Source of the DNA: Bacteroidales bacterium UBA5326
GTDB taxonomy: Bacteria > Bacteroidota > Bacteroidia > Bacteroidales > UBA932
DNA: 64,000 nucleotides
NCBI GenBank assembly: GCA_002408205.1
Contig: DHQY01000007.1
Coordinates: 246,735 to 310,734 of the forward strand
Direction of reading: 5' to 3'
A model generated the notes under the pieces. It was not told the DNA's origin. It did no database searches and saw only the letters and a list, made by a program, of their open reading frames with translations. Positions 1-7,725 of the stretch are shown here, in pieces. Both the position numbers and the translations under genes were made by a program. How positions within the stretch are numbered: position 1 is the first letter of the stretch; each line of letters begins with the position of its first letter.

Positions 1-989
1 AGCGTGTATTCCATTTTCTTGGAAGAACAAGGGCCAATGAACACCACTTTTGCAGACGGATCTGAACGTTTAATCAAACGAGCCGTCTCTACCATGGGCG
101 ATACCGTATGGGATATATAAGTCACCAGCTCCGGAAAATTCTTCTCTACAAATTTAACATACGAAGGACAGCACGAGGTGCTCAGTATCTGCTTTTCTTT
201 CCACTCGTTTGCCTCGTGATACAAGGTAATGTCGGCCCCAAGAGCAGCCTCCACCACGTTGTGAAAACCCAGCATCTTAATGGCTGTAGCCACCTGTGAA
301 ATTTTGCCCCAGTGACACTGGCTGACAACTGCCGGGGCGACCACCGCGTACACTTTATACCGGCTGTTTCCTTCAGATCCTTTCAGCAATTTTATAACAT
401 CCAGAACTAACGACTTATCTACAATGGCCCCAAATGGACATTTGTATACGCAGGCACCGCACGATATGCATTTTTCATTGTCAATAACGGCTTTTTTGTC
501 TTCGTTCATGGAAATGGCCTTGACCTTGCAACTCTGAACACAGGGTCTGTGCTGCGCAATGATGGCCCCGTAAGGGCAGGCCTGCGTGCATTTTCCGCAT
601 TCAATGCATTTTTCCTTATCAATAACTGCTTTTTTGTCCACAATGGTAATAGCATTCCTGGGGCACACTTCCATGCAATTATGTACAAGGCATCCGCGGC
701 AGGCCGGTGTAACATACATTCCGTCAATAGGACATTCATCACAGGCAATATCTATCACTTCAATCACATTGGGATTCCCGGCATGTCCTCCCATGGCCAT
801 TTTAACACGTTCCTGAATTATGGCTCTTTCCTTGTAAACACAGCACCTGGTAGTTGCTTTGGGTCCCGGACTGATTATGGCGGGGATTTCCATATACGCT
901 TCTTCCAGTCCGCCTTCACAGGCTCTCCGTATTACTTCTTTGAGTACACGGTATTTTATATATTGAACATTGGTATCAAACAGTCTCAT
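1..989 (-). CDS. hydA: [FeFe]-hydrogenase, ferredoxin-domain monomeric type (partial, runs off left edge)
   Basis: The 5' 329 codons of a cytosolic [FeFe]-hydrogenase, which reversibly reduces protons with ferredoxin electrons. The N-terminal 190 residues are rich in iron-sulfur ligands: a Cys-rich segment (C83-C109), then CIECGKCTQAC (C128-C138) and CISCGACVYKC (C174-C184), each followed by a proline. H-cluster motif L1 is TSCCPS (C273/C274) and L2 is GPCSSKKME (C321). Motif L3 lies beyond the window. TSCCPS keeps the proton-transfer Cys that HydS next door has lost, so this is likely the catalytic enzyme of the pair. The pattern fits what are called group B enzymes. It starts 9 nt after the phosphatase gene and is probably the last gene seen of the rex-adhE-hyd run. 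The ATG at 989 is the only start after the upstream stop that gives the full ferredoxin domain. Confidence 0.9.
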   Translation of the reverse strand, partial: MRLFDTNVQYIKYRVLKEVIRRACEGGLEEAYMEIPAIISPGPKATTRCCVYKERAIIQERVKMAMGGHAGNPNVIEVIDIACDECPIDGMYVTPACRGCLVHNCMEVCPRNAITIVDKKAVIDKEKCIECGKCTQACPYGAIIAQHRPCVQSCKVKAISMNEDKKAVIDNEKCISCGACVYKCPFGAIVDKSLVLDVIKLLKGSEGNSRYKVYAVVAPAVVSQCHWGKISQVATAIKMLGFHNVVEAALGADITLYHEANEWKEKQILSTSCCPSYVKFVEKNFPELVTYISHTVSPMVETARLIKRSDPSAKVVFIGPCSSKKMEYT

Positions 990-998
990 AATATGGTA

Positions 999-2168
999 TC
1001 AATCGTAGTTGACGTTCACGTGTTTCCCCATTTTGCGGAGATTTCCGGTCAACGTTTCAACCAGTTTAAGTTTCATGGTAATATCTATGGGTAAGCTCTG
1101 ATGGGCGACATTTACGCTTTGTCCCACATAAAAATTCACATCGGTAGCTTCTTCAAACAGGATATTCGCAAGCAGCGAGGCTCCGTCTTTCCTGTTGTAT
1201 GATTTGGGTGAAAGGTCTGTAACAGACAAATACTTTTCCGAAAGCATGAGCAGCCTTCTGAGGGTGAGCACTCCTTCCGTAGTCAGATCTATGCCGTCAA
1301 TATGACCTATGGGCGGTACGTCTTTGTCAGGAAAATCGAAACTTGTTTTAAGCGGTTTTCCCAGCACTCTCGATACAATCTGTGAACTGGTTCCGCCGCA
1401 GACCACCTTTTTCCCTTCTCCGTCCAAAAATTGTGACACATAAAAATTATCCTGTGATTTGTCTACCGGAGGACCAATCATCAGATCTACATTCAGCTTT
1501 TTCCGGATCTTCATGGCAGCCACTGTGGTGTCGTCACCGGGCTTATCAAGATAAAGGTCGTTGCAGGCCGCTGCCAGCAGACAGGCTACGCACCGGGCAG
1601 ACATTCCCGGCTTTATGGAACGGTCAAGGTGGGCCATGATCTGTTTACGCTCCCATCCGAAATTCAGAATCATACCTATTCCGGCATGAATGGTGCCGTC
1701 CGACATTACAAGTACCATATCGCCGTCTTCCAAAGCAAGGGATGTTTCATATACTTTTTTTCCGCATATCTCCAGGGGTTTACGGTCAAAATCGGCACAT
1801 TGTCCATTATGATAGTAGATTGCCTGCGGGTTGTCAAATTCTATGAGTGAACCTTCCCCCCTGGCATTCACCCTGATAACCGAAAAAGTGGAATAAGCCA
1901 CTCCGCGTTCCTTACATACAGGCAGCGACTGAATAATAGTCTCTATACAGTCCTCCATATCTATATCGTTAGAAACCATTGTACAAAGGATCTTTGAAGT
2001 GAGCGTTGAAAGGATGTTGGCCTTGACACCGCTGCCAAGGCCATCGGCCAGAACCAGCGTGACGAAATCCCCGCCCGAGCAACTCTCCACTTTATCGCCG
2101 CACAGTTCTTCTCCATACTTATTCAAAGCAGTAAAGCCGTATTCCAGCGTCAGCTCATTACCTGTCAT
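999..2168 (-). CDS. SpoIIE/PP2C-family serine phosphatase linked to hydrogenases
   Basis: 389 residues. The metal-binding aspartates of a SpoIIE-type PP2C phosphatase are visible: LVLADGLGSG near residue 40, VMSDGT near 155 and GDDTTVA near 215. The C-terminal 170 residues contain a Gly-rich segment (VVCGGTSSQIV) and are not recognised. No membrane segment or sensor domain is seen, so input presumably comes from a partner. The gene overlaps the HydS stop by 11 nt, which suggests translational coupling, and sits 9 nt before hydA. Families of this type are known next to sensory [FeFe]-hydrogenases in anaerobes, where they are thought to turn H2 sensing into (de)phosphorylation of an unknown target. 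No kinase partner is seen in the window. Confidence 0.85.
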   Translation of the reverse strand: MTGNELTLEYGFTALNKYGEELCGDKVESCSGGDFVTLVLADGLGSGVKANILSTLTSKILCTMVSNDIDMEDCIETIIQSLPVCKERGVAYSTFSVIRVNARGEGSLIEFDNPQAIYYHNGQCADFDRKPLEICGKKVYETSLALEDGDMVLVMSDGTIHAGIGMILNFGWERKQIMAHLDRSIKPGMSARCVACLLAAACNDLYLDKPGDDTTVAAMKIRKKLNVDLMIGPPVDKSQDNFYVSQFLDGEGKKVVCGGTSSQIVSRVLGKPLKTSFDFPDKDVPPIGHIDGIDLTTEGVLTLRRLLMLSEKYLSVTDLSPKSYNRKDGASLLANILFEEATDVNFYVGQSVNVAHQSLPIDITMKLKLVETLTGNLRKMGKHVNVNYD

Positions 2169-3873
2169 TGATGCATTCCTCCTGTTGAAGTGTCTTTTTT
2201 AATTTCAACAAAGCCACTTTCGTTTCCGCTGTCGTCTCTCCAAGCAACGAAGCTATTTCCTGAGCCACCCTCATCTGTTTCTTTATCACTTCATCTGTGG
2301 TCATGAGTGTCTCCATTTTCACTGCAGACAATTTATCGTCGTAATTCACTTTTCGCGTCACATCCTTCATTATTCCGAACAACATACCGTGATCGGATAA
2401 GAGGCTAATAGTCAAATCTATATAACAGCCTGTAACGGGTATAAACATCCTGGAAACCTCCACATTCCGGTTTTCGGCCAGTGCCGTCATAAAATCGGCC
2501 GGGTTAAAGAAATCCACTGCCAGCCGTCCTATGGCACCGGTAGATTCCATGCCCAGCAACATGGCCGCTTTGGAATTGATATCCACAATTTTCATATCCC
2601 GGTCAAGCACCACAACACCTTCCGGGTTGTTCCTTATGATCTCGTACGACATAGATTCGGCACGCTTGCGCATATACGGAATACACATTTCTATGTCGGC
2701 ATACCCGTTTAAGACAGCCCATGCTTTTTCTCTGCACGTAGAATAACCACAGGCTCCGCAATTGAGTTCATCTTCGGGCTTTATTTTTCCGGTACGGGCA
2801 AGTACTTCCGTTATTTCGCGCTCGGTTACTGGCCGACTGTGGTTTCGCATTTTCTTATGCTGTTCCAGCAGAGTCACCCCTCCGGGCAACGAATCATTCC
2901 CGGGTTTTAGCATCTTTCTTTCTTTGCTTGCATAGGCACGCACCTGAGCAGTAGCCTTTATACTGTTCCCGGCAGGCATAAGACTGCAGGGTCCGTTCAC
3001 ACAACCGTCACGGCAGGAATTCAGCTCCAGAAAAACACCCGAAAAGCTGTCTATATGCTCCAATACCTCGGCACACCTGTCTGTTCCGTCCACGGCCATG
3101 TATTCATATCCCTCAGGCAATGTTTCAAAGGAACGGATCACTCCGTGACTTATGGGAAAAATTTTGGCCAGGTTGGCATACGAAGCGCCCTGTTCCATCT
3201 GAATGGAGGATATCTCGCTCAGAACTATCTCTTTCTCGTCCAACAGCAACTGAAGGTCTTCGAAGGTGAGCACTCCGTCAATCAGAAGGCTTTCGGAAGC
3301 CTCGCGTTTTTTTGCGATGCAGGGCCCGATAAATACGATCTTCGCACTGGGATATTGCAGTTGTAAAATCTTGGCATGTGCCACCATGGGGGAATCTACC
3401 GGTGCCAGGTATTTTAACGCTTTGGGGTAATAAAGCTGAATCATCCGGTTTACCGACGGACAGGCCGAGGTAATAAAATTTTTAAACTGTCCCGTTTCCA
3501 ACAGTTTTTTGTACTCTACAACTACCAGTTTAGCCCCAACTGCCGTTTCCTCGGCGTTACTGAAGCCCAGCTTCCCGAGGGCGATCTTCAAGGGCATAAA
3601 ATCCTGAAGCCCGAAACTCGAAATAAAAGAAGGAGCCACAGACGCTATTACTTTTTCATTTCCCGCAAGCAGTGCGCGTATCTCATCCAGTTCACTGTGC
3701 ACAATCTTGGCGTTCTGCGGGCAAACAGACGTACACGTACCACACAGGATACAACGGTCCTCAATGATCTGCGCCTGGTGGTTTTGTACGTCTATCGCCT
3801 TCACCGGACAGCTCCTCAGGCACTTATAGCAGTCTTTACACCGCGCTCTCCGGAATTCAAGATATTCAGCCAT
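2158..3873 (-). CDS. hydS: Sensory [FeFe]-hydrogenase with PAS domain (HydS-like)
   Basis: 571 residues, cytosolic. In order: two [4Fe-4S] ferredoxin motifs (C12-C22 and C41-C51); the H-cluster domain with L1 TSACPS (C138), L2 GPCIAKKRE (C185) and L3 SCRDGC (C287/C291); a four-Cys cluster-binding domain (C372, C375, C380, C397); and a PAS domain at about 405-505. The first Cys of the usual TSCCP is Ala137. In catalytic enzymes that Cys passes protons to the H-cluster, and its loss is a known mark of putative sensory hydrogenases. Together with the PAS domain and the coupled phosphatase downstream this suggests an H2 or redox sensor rather than a bulk H2 producer. It starts 2 nt after the [2Fe-2S] protein gene. 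Confidence 0.9.
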   Translation of the reverse strand: MAEYLEFRRARCKDCYKCLRSCPVKAIDVQNHQAQIIEDRCILCGTCTSVCPQNAKIVHSELDEIRALLAGNEKVIASVAPSFISSFGLQDFMPLKIALGKLGFSNAEETAVGAKLVVVEYKKLLETGQFKNFITSACPSVNRMIQLYYPKALKYLAPVDSPMVAHAKILQLQYPSAKIVFIGPCIAKKREASESLLIDGVLTFEDLQLLLDEKEIVLSEISSIQMEQGASYANLAKIFPISHGVIRSFETLPEGYEYMAVDGTDRCAEVLEHIDSFSGVFLELNSCRDGCVNGPCSLMPAGNSIKATAQVRAYASKERKMLKPGNDSLPGGVTLLEQHKKMRNHSRPVTEREITEVLARTGKIKPEDELNCGACGYSTCREKAWAVLNGYADIEMCIPYMRKRAESMSYEIIRNNPEGVVVLDRDMKIVDINSKAAMLLGMESTGAIGRLAVDFFNPADFMTALAENRNVEVSRMFIPVTGCYIDLTISLLSDHGMLFGIMKDVTRKVNYDDKLSAVKMETLMTTDEVIKKQMRVAQEIASLLGETTAETKVALLKLKKTLQQEECINDR

Positions 3874-3875
3874 GA

Positions 3876-4166
3876 TCAGATAGTCAACAAGGGTATGATT
3901 TCCTTAACAAATAAGTCTTCCACGTTATCTTTATTCACATTGTGCAGGAAAAGACCTTCCTGACCGGTTACCTCAACGGCAGGTCCGGCCTTTACGGTCA
4001 CTCCTTTGGAACAGAATCCCAGACAAAAGCTGGCCTGCAGTTCTATCTGTTCTTCCACATCGTATTTTTTCAAGAGCGCTTTCATTTGGTCAATTACATC
4101 GTAAGACCCTTTTAAATGGCACGAACTGCCAACACAAACTTTAATGATCATTGTTTTACTCTCCAT
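3876..4166 (-). CDS. Thioredoxin-like [2Fe-2S] ferredoxin domain protein (NuoE-like)
   Basis: 96 residues. The protein is a stand-alone thioredoxin-fold [2Fe-2S] domain like the C-terminal half of NuoE/HydC subunits. The ligands are a Cys pair near the N-terminus (VCVGSSC) and a second pair in ASFCLGFC. Such small proteins carry electrons to or from [FeFe]-hydrogenases. The gene overlaps the end of adhE by 11 nt. Met6 (ATG at 4151) has GGAG about 9 nt upstream and may be the true start, whereas the ATG at 4166 lies inside the last codons of adhE. It lies between adhE and hydS, so it probably belongs to the sensory or catalytic hydrogenase chain. Confidence 0.85.
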   Translation of the reverse strand: MESKTMIIKVCVGSSCHLKGSYDVIDQMKALLKKYDVEEQIELQASFCLGFCSKGVTVKAGPAVEVTGQEGLFLHNVNKDNVEDLFVKEIIPLLTI

Positions 4167-6771
4167 AATATGCTTTTCTGTATATCTCCATTATCTCTCC
4201 GACCAGCGGATATTTGGGGTTCGCCCCGGTGCACTGGTCGTTATGTGCATTCTCAGACAATTGCCTCAGGTTAGCCATGAACAGGTTCTCATCCACACCG
4301 TATTCCTTTATTGACAGCGGCATGTTCAGATTGCGCATCAGGTCGCGGATAGCTTCTATAAGGTTTTCTACGCTTTCTTTCGTGTCTTTTCCACCCACAC
4401 CAAGGAATCGCGCCAGTTTGGCGTATTTTTCATCGGCAACAAAGAATTCATACTTCGGGAAAGCGGCGAATTTATTAGGTTTTGTGGCATTGTATTCAAT
4501 AACGTAAGGCAACAATAACGCGTTGGCCAGCCCGTGAGAAATGTGGTACTCTCCGCCCAGCTTGTGCGCCATACTGTGATTCAGGCCCAGGAAGGCATTG
4601 GTAAAGGCCATTCCCGCAATGCAGGAAGCGTTGTGCATCTTTTCCCTGGCCTTCATGTCATCGGCCCCGTTATCGTAGGCGCGCCTGAGGTAACTGAACA
4701 CCATATCGCAGGCCTGAAGGGCCAGTCCGTCGGTATAATCGCTTGCCATATTGGATACATACGATTCAATAGCATGTGTAAGTACGTCCATTCCCGTATC
4801 TGCCGTAGCTTTTTTAGGCAGCGAGAGCGTAAACTGGGGATCTATAATCGCCACATCGGGACGCAGGGCATAATCGGCCAGGGGGTACTTAATGTTCCCG
4901 CTCTTTCTGTCTGTGATCACAGAAAAAGCTGTCACCTCGCTCCCGGTACCGGATGTAGTGGGAATGGCCACAAACTGAGCCTTTGCTCCCAGCTTCGGGA
5001 ATTTTACCACGCGCTTGCGGATATCCATGAATTTTTGCTTCAATCCGTCAAAAGTGGCATCGGGATGTTCATAGAACAGCCACATACCCTTGGCGGCGTC
5101 TATGGCCGATCCTCCCCCAATGGCAATGATCACGTCGGGGTTAAAATCACGCATTTCTATTACGCCGCGTTCAATGGTTTCCACATCGGGATCGGGCTCT
5201 ACATTGGAGTAGATTTTGGAGTGACAATACTGATCGCGTTTGCGCAGGTAATAAAGGACTTTATCTACATAACCCAGTTTGATCATGGTCGGGTCTGTCA
5301 CAATGAACGCCCTGGATATATTTTCCATTTTTTCAAGGTATTGAACCGAGTCGTATTCAAAATATATTTTCGGGGGGATCTTAAACCATTGCATATTCAC
5401 TCTTCTTTTTGCGATTTTCTTTTTGTTTATAAGATTGACCGTCGATACGTTGGCCGTAGTGCTGTTGTGTCCGTAAGAACCGCAACCTAAAGTGAGCGAC
5501 GGAGTGTTTGTATTGTAGATATCACCAATCGCGCCCTGGGAAGACGGTGAATTCACAATAATTCGTCCAACCCGCATGGCCTTCCCGAATCCAGATATAA
5601 TCCGGTCATTGGTGGAGTGAATGATGGCAGAATGTCCCAGACCTCCAAAGTCCAGCATCTTTCGGCAGATATCAAATCCTTCTTTATAATCTTCTACTAC
5701 ATAGTAAGCCAGTACGGGAGACAGTTTTTCCCTGGAAAGCGGGTATTCCGGGCCTACGTCCTGTAGCCTGGCTAACAATATTTTAGTATTTTCGGGCACC
5801 TCCACGCCGGCCTGTCCGGCAATCCAAAAGGCACTCTGGCCAACCACTTTTGAATTTACAAAACCGGTCTGCGAATTGATCACAAAATCCGAGACTTTCT
5901 CAATTTCCTGCGGATTAAGGAAATAGCAGTTATTTTCTTTCATATAATCTTCAAACATCCGGCTGATAACCCTGTCTACGACCACAGCCTGCTCCGAGGC
6001 ACAGATCATCCCGTTGTCAAAAGTTTTGGAAAGCATGAGGTCCGTACAGGCCCGTTTGAGATTGGCGCTCGTTTCTATGTAACAGGGAGCATTTCCCGGA
6101 CCCACCCCGATAGCCGGTTTGCCGCAACTGTAGGCCGCCTTAACCATGGATGAGCCCCCGGTAGCAAGGATAAGCGACACTTTGGGATGGTTCATAAGAG
6201 CATTTGTGGCTTCAATGGACGGGTCTTCAATCCATTGAATACAGTTTTCCGGAGCTCCAGCCTTAACAGCCGCATTGAGAAGCACCTTGGCCGAGGCAAG
6301 GGATGACCGCTGTGCCGAGGGGTGAAATCCAAAGATGATGGGATTCCGTGCCTTTATGCAGATCAGCGCCTTGAACATGGTAGTAGAGGTAGGATTGGTA
6401 ACCGGAGTCACCCCTGCAACAATTCCCACCGGCTCGGCCACTTCTTCATATCCTTCCAGCTCATTCTCCGATACCACTCCTACCGTCTTCTCGTTCTTTA
6501 TTGAGTTCCATATATATTCCGTGGCAAAAAGATTCTTGATCACTTTATCTTCATAGATCCCCCTGCCGGTCTCCTCATAGGCCATTGCAGCCAGTTCCCT
6601 GTGATGGTCCAGCCCGGCAAGTGCCATGGCATAGACAATCCTGTCTACCTGCTCCTGATCGAAAGCGATGAATTCCTGCAATGCTTTTTCTGCTTTTTGT
6701 ACCAATTGATCGATAGTATCTTCAATAGTTATTTTTTTATCGATAACAGGTTCAAGTTCTTTCGTTTTCAT
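4156..6771 (-). CDS. adhE: Bifunctional acetaldehyde-CoA / alcohol dehydrogenase
   Basis: 871 residues, the usual AdhE length. It reduces acetyl-CoA to acetaldehyde and then ethanol with two NADH. The N-terminal CoA-acylating aldehyde dehydrogenase (about 1-440) has the catalytic Cys in DNGMICASEQ. The C-terminal iron-dependent alcohol dehydrogenase (about 455-871) has the nucleotide-binding GGGSAIDAAK, the TTSGTGSE motif and the metal-binding His region HSMAHKLGGEYHISHG. It follows rex by 20 nt, so the NADH/NAD+ sensor and its classic target are co-transcribed. In a fermenter this gives an NADH sink parallel to H2 production by the hydrogenases downstream. No frameshift is seen. Confidence 0.97.
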   Translation of the reverse strand: MKTKELEPVIDKKITIEDTIDQLVQKAEKALQEFIAFDQEQVDRIVYAMALAGLDHHRELAAMAYEETGRGIYEDKVIKNLFATEYIWNSIKNEKTVGVVSENELEGYEEVAEPVGIVAGVTPVTNPTSTTMFKALICIKARNPIIFGFHPSAQRSSLASAKVLLNAAVKAGAPENCIQWIEDPSIEATNALMNHPKVSLILATGGSSMVKAAYSCGKPAIGVGPGNAPCYIETSANLKRACTDLMLSKTFDNGMICASEQAVVVDRVISRMFEDYMKENNCYFLNPQEIEKVSDFVINSQTGFVNSKVVGQSAFWIAGQAGVEVPENTKILLARLQDVGPEYPLSREKLSPVLAYYVVEDYKEGFDICRKMLDFGGLGHSAIIHSTNDRIISGFGKAMRVGRIIVNSPSSQGAIGDIYNTNTPSLTLGCGSYGHNSTTANVSTVNLINKKKIAKRRVNMQWFKIPPKIYFEYDSVQYLEKMENISRAFIVTDPTMIKLGYVDKVLYYLRKRDQYCHSKIYSNVEPDPDVETIERGVIEMRDFNPDVIIAIGGGSAIDAAKGMWLFYEHPDATFDGLKQKFMDIRKRVVKFPKLGAKAQFVAIPTTSGTGSEVTAFSVITDRKSGNIKYPLADYALRPDVAIIDPQFTLSLPKKATADTGMDVLTHAIESYVSNMASDYTDGLALQACDMVFSYLRRAYDNGADDMKAREKMHNASCIAGMAFTNAFLGLNHSMAHKLGGEYHISHGLANALLLPYVIEYNATKPNKFAAFPKYEFFVADEKYAKLARFLGVGGKDTKESVENLIEAIRDLMRNLNMPLSIKEYGVDENLFMANLRQLSENAHNDQCTGANPKYPLVGEIMEIYRKAYYGE

Positions 6772-6791
6772 AATAATAAAAAAATTAAGTT

Positions 6792-7442
6792 TTACTGATT
6801 TTCGTTTTTGAGTTTATTTGACAACAGGGCCAGCGAGGCAGCCAGGTTTTCATCTCTGACCAGGATTCCGTCCGGGACCTTCAGATGAACCGGCGCAAAA
6901 TTCCAGATGGCTTTAATACCAGCCTGTATCAAAAGATCGGCTACCTGTTGGGCATACTGTTTGGGTACGGTAATTATACCTATTTGTATTTTAAGACGTT
7001 GCGATATATGAGATAATTGGTCAAGCGGAAATACCGGTTTTCCCGAGAGAACAGATCCGGTTAGTGTGGTATTGATATCGAACCCGGCCACAATATTAAA
7101 GCCGTAACTTTTAAAGCCATCGTAAGCCAGCAACGTGGACCCCAGGCGTCCGCACCCCACCAGTATGGTATCGTCTACATTATTATAACCCAGATATGTT
7201 TCTATATCTCTCATGAGGCCGTCCACTTCGAACCCCACCCGGGGTTTCCCGGAAACGGAACTTATTTCGGCCAGGTCTTTGCGTACCTGAATAGCATTGA
7301 GATTCAGGTCATCTGCAATGGTTGTGGAGGAAATGGCAGTCGTCCCAAGCTTCTGAATTTCCTGCAGATAACAATAGTATTTTGGTAACCTCTGCAGTGT
7401 CGCCCTGGATATGCTTACGGTATGATCTTTTGTATTTTCCAT
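6792..7442 (-). CDS. rex: Redox-sensing transcriptional repressor Rex
   Basis: 216 residues from the ATG at 7442. Rex is a homodimeric repressor that binds DNA when NADH/NAD+ is low and releases it when NADH rises. The N-terminal winged helix holds the recognition segment QVRKDLAEI (about 52-60), followed by a Rossmann fold with GCGRLG (96-101) and the family motifs NFAP and RDENLAA near the C-terminus. A longer in-frame start at 7505 adds a His/Lys-rich extension and would begin upstream of the predicted promoter -7 box, so it is rejected. It is first in the run to adhE and the hydrogenase genes. The promoter and a palindromic operator candidate lie just upstream. Confidence 0.95.
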   Translation of the reverse strand: MENTKDHTVSISRATLQRLPKYYCYLQEIQKLGTTAISSTTIADDLNLNAIQVRKDLAEISSVSGKPRVGFEVDGLMRDIETYLGYNNVDDTILVGCGRLGSTLLAYDGFKSYGFNIVAGFDINTTLTGSVLSGKPVFPLDQLSHISQRLKIQIGIITVPKQYAQQVADLLIQAGIKAIWNFAPVHLKVPDGILVRDENLAASLALLSNKLKNENQ

Positions 7443-7461
7443 GGCATTGTTTTTTGTTTTA

Positions 7462-7482
7462 CGATAAATTTTTATCGATAAA
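7462..7482. promoter_or_regulatory. Palindromic operator candidate in the rex leader
   Basis: CGATAAA-TT-TTTATCG (7462-7477) is a perfect 7-bp inverted repeat. It overlaps a second palindrome, TTTATCGATAAA (7471-7482), so there are three half-sites CGATAAA. It lies between the rex -7 box and the ATG at 7442, just downstream of the expected transcript start, where a bound protein would block. The half-site resembles the TTATCA-type Rex sites of some phyla. Autoregulation by Rex is an inference. Confidence 0.5.
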
Positions 7483-7489
7483 TTATGGT

Positions 7490-7521
7490 GCAAATGTAAT
7501 GCCATTTTTTAATAATGCAAA
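7490..7521 (-). promoter_or_regulatory. Promoter of rex (Bacteroidota type)
   Basis: On the minus strand, TTTG (7521-7518), 19 nt, then TACATTTGC (7498-7490). This matches the Bacteroidota housekeeping promoter TTTG-N19-21-TAnnTTTG. Transcription would start about 7483, giving a leader of about 40 nt before the rex ATG. Its upstream element is one arm of the palindrome at 7511-7536. Confidence 0.75.
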
Positions 7522-7536
7522 AAAATTTGCATTATT
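7511..7536. repeat. Perfect inverted repeat shared by two divergent promoters
   Basis: AATAATGCAAA - AAAA - TTTGCATTATT is a perfect 11-bp inverted repeat with a 4-bp spacer. Each arm supplies the TTTG upstream element of one divergent promoter, rex to the left and his to the right. It may simply be two back-to-back promoters or also a site for a regulator that controls both. Confidence 0.85.
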
Positions 7537-7557
7537 TTTATTTATAGCTACATTTGC
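7526..7557 (+). promoter_or_regulatory. Promoter of the histidine operon
   Basis: TTTG (7526-7529), 19 nt, TACATTTGC (7549-7557). It has the same elements and spacing as the divergent rex promoter. The expected transcript start is about 7563-7565, almost at the leader-peptide ATG (7565), so the leader peptide may be translated with little or no 5' untranslated region. Confidence 0.75.
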
Positions 7558-7564
7558 AACCGTT

Positions 7565-7621
7565 ATGCACATTCAACATTTACATCATCACCATCATCAT
7601 CCTTGCTCTCAGGCGAGATAG
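7565..7621 (+). CDS. hisL: Histidine operon leader peptide
   Basis: An 18-codon reading frame, ATG 7565 to TAG 7621. Eight of the 18 residues are His, including six in a row (codons 7-12). It ends in PCSQAR. Such a peptide measures charged tRNA-His: the ribosome stalls in the His run when histidine is short. It lies between the his promoter and a strong terminator upstream of hisG. Codons 15-17 carry TCAGGCG, which is repeated exactly in the 3' arm of that terminator. The composition and position leave little doubt about the role. Confidence 0.93.
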   Translation: MHIQHLHHHHHHPCSQAR

Positions 7622-7666
7622 AAATGGTATGTTGTAATAACAGGAAATTTCAAAAACCCGTCTGAG
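7608..7666 (+). promoter_or_regulatory. Predicted antiterminator of the his attenuator
   Basis: CTCAGGCG (7608-7615, inside the end of hisL) can pair over 8 bp, one of them G-U, with CGTCTGAG (7659-7666), the 5' side of the terminator. If the ribosome stalls at the His codons this pairing is free to form and breaks the terminator. If it reaches the stop at 7621 it covers 7608-7615 and the terminator forms. Confidence 0.75.
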
Positions 7667-7685
7667 CAGTCAGGCGGGTTTTTTT
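7653..7685 (+). terminator. Attenuator terminator before hisG
   Basis: AAAACCCGTCTGA (7653-7665), loop GCAG, TCAGGCGGGTTTT (7670-7682): a 13-bp stem with one G-U pair followed by a T run to 7685. It is a strong intrinsic terminator 40 nt upstream of hisG, in the leader of the same transcript, as expected for attenuation. Confidence 0.9.
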
Positions 7686-7725
7686 ATGTGCAAACCTCCT
7701 GCTGCCCGGACACAACACACAACCG

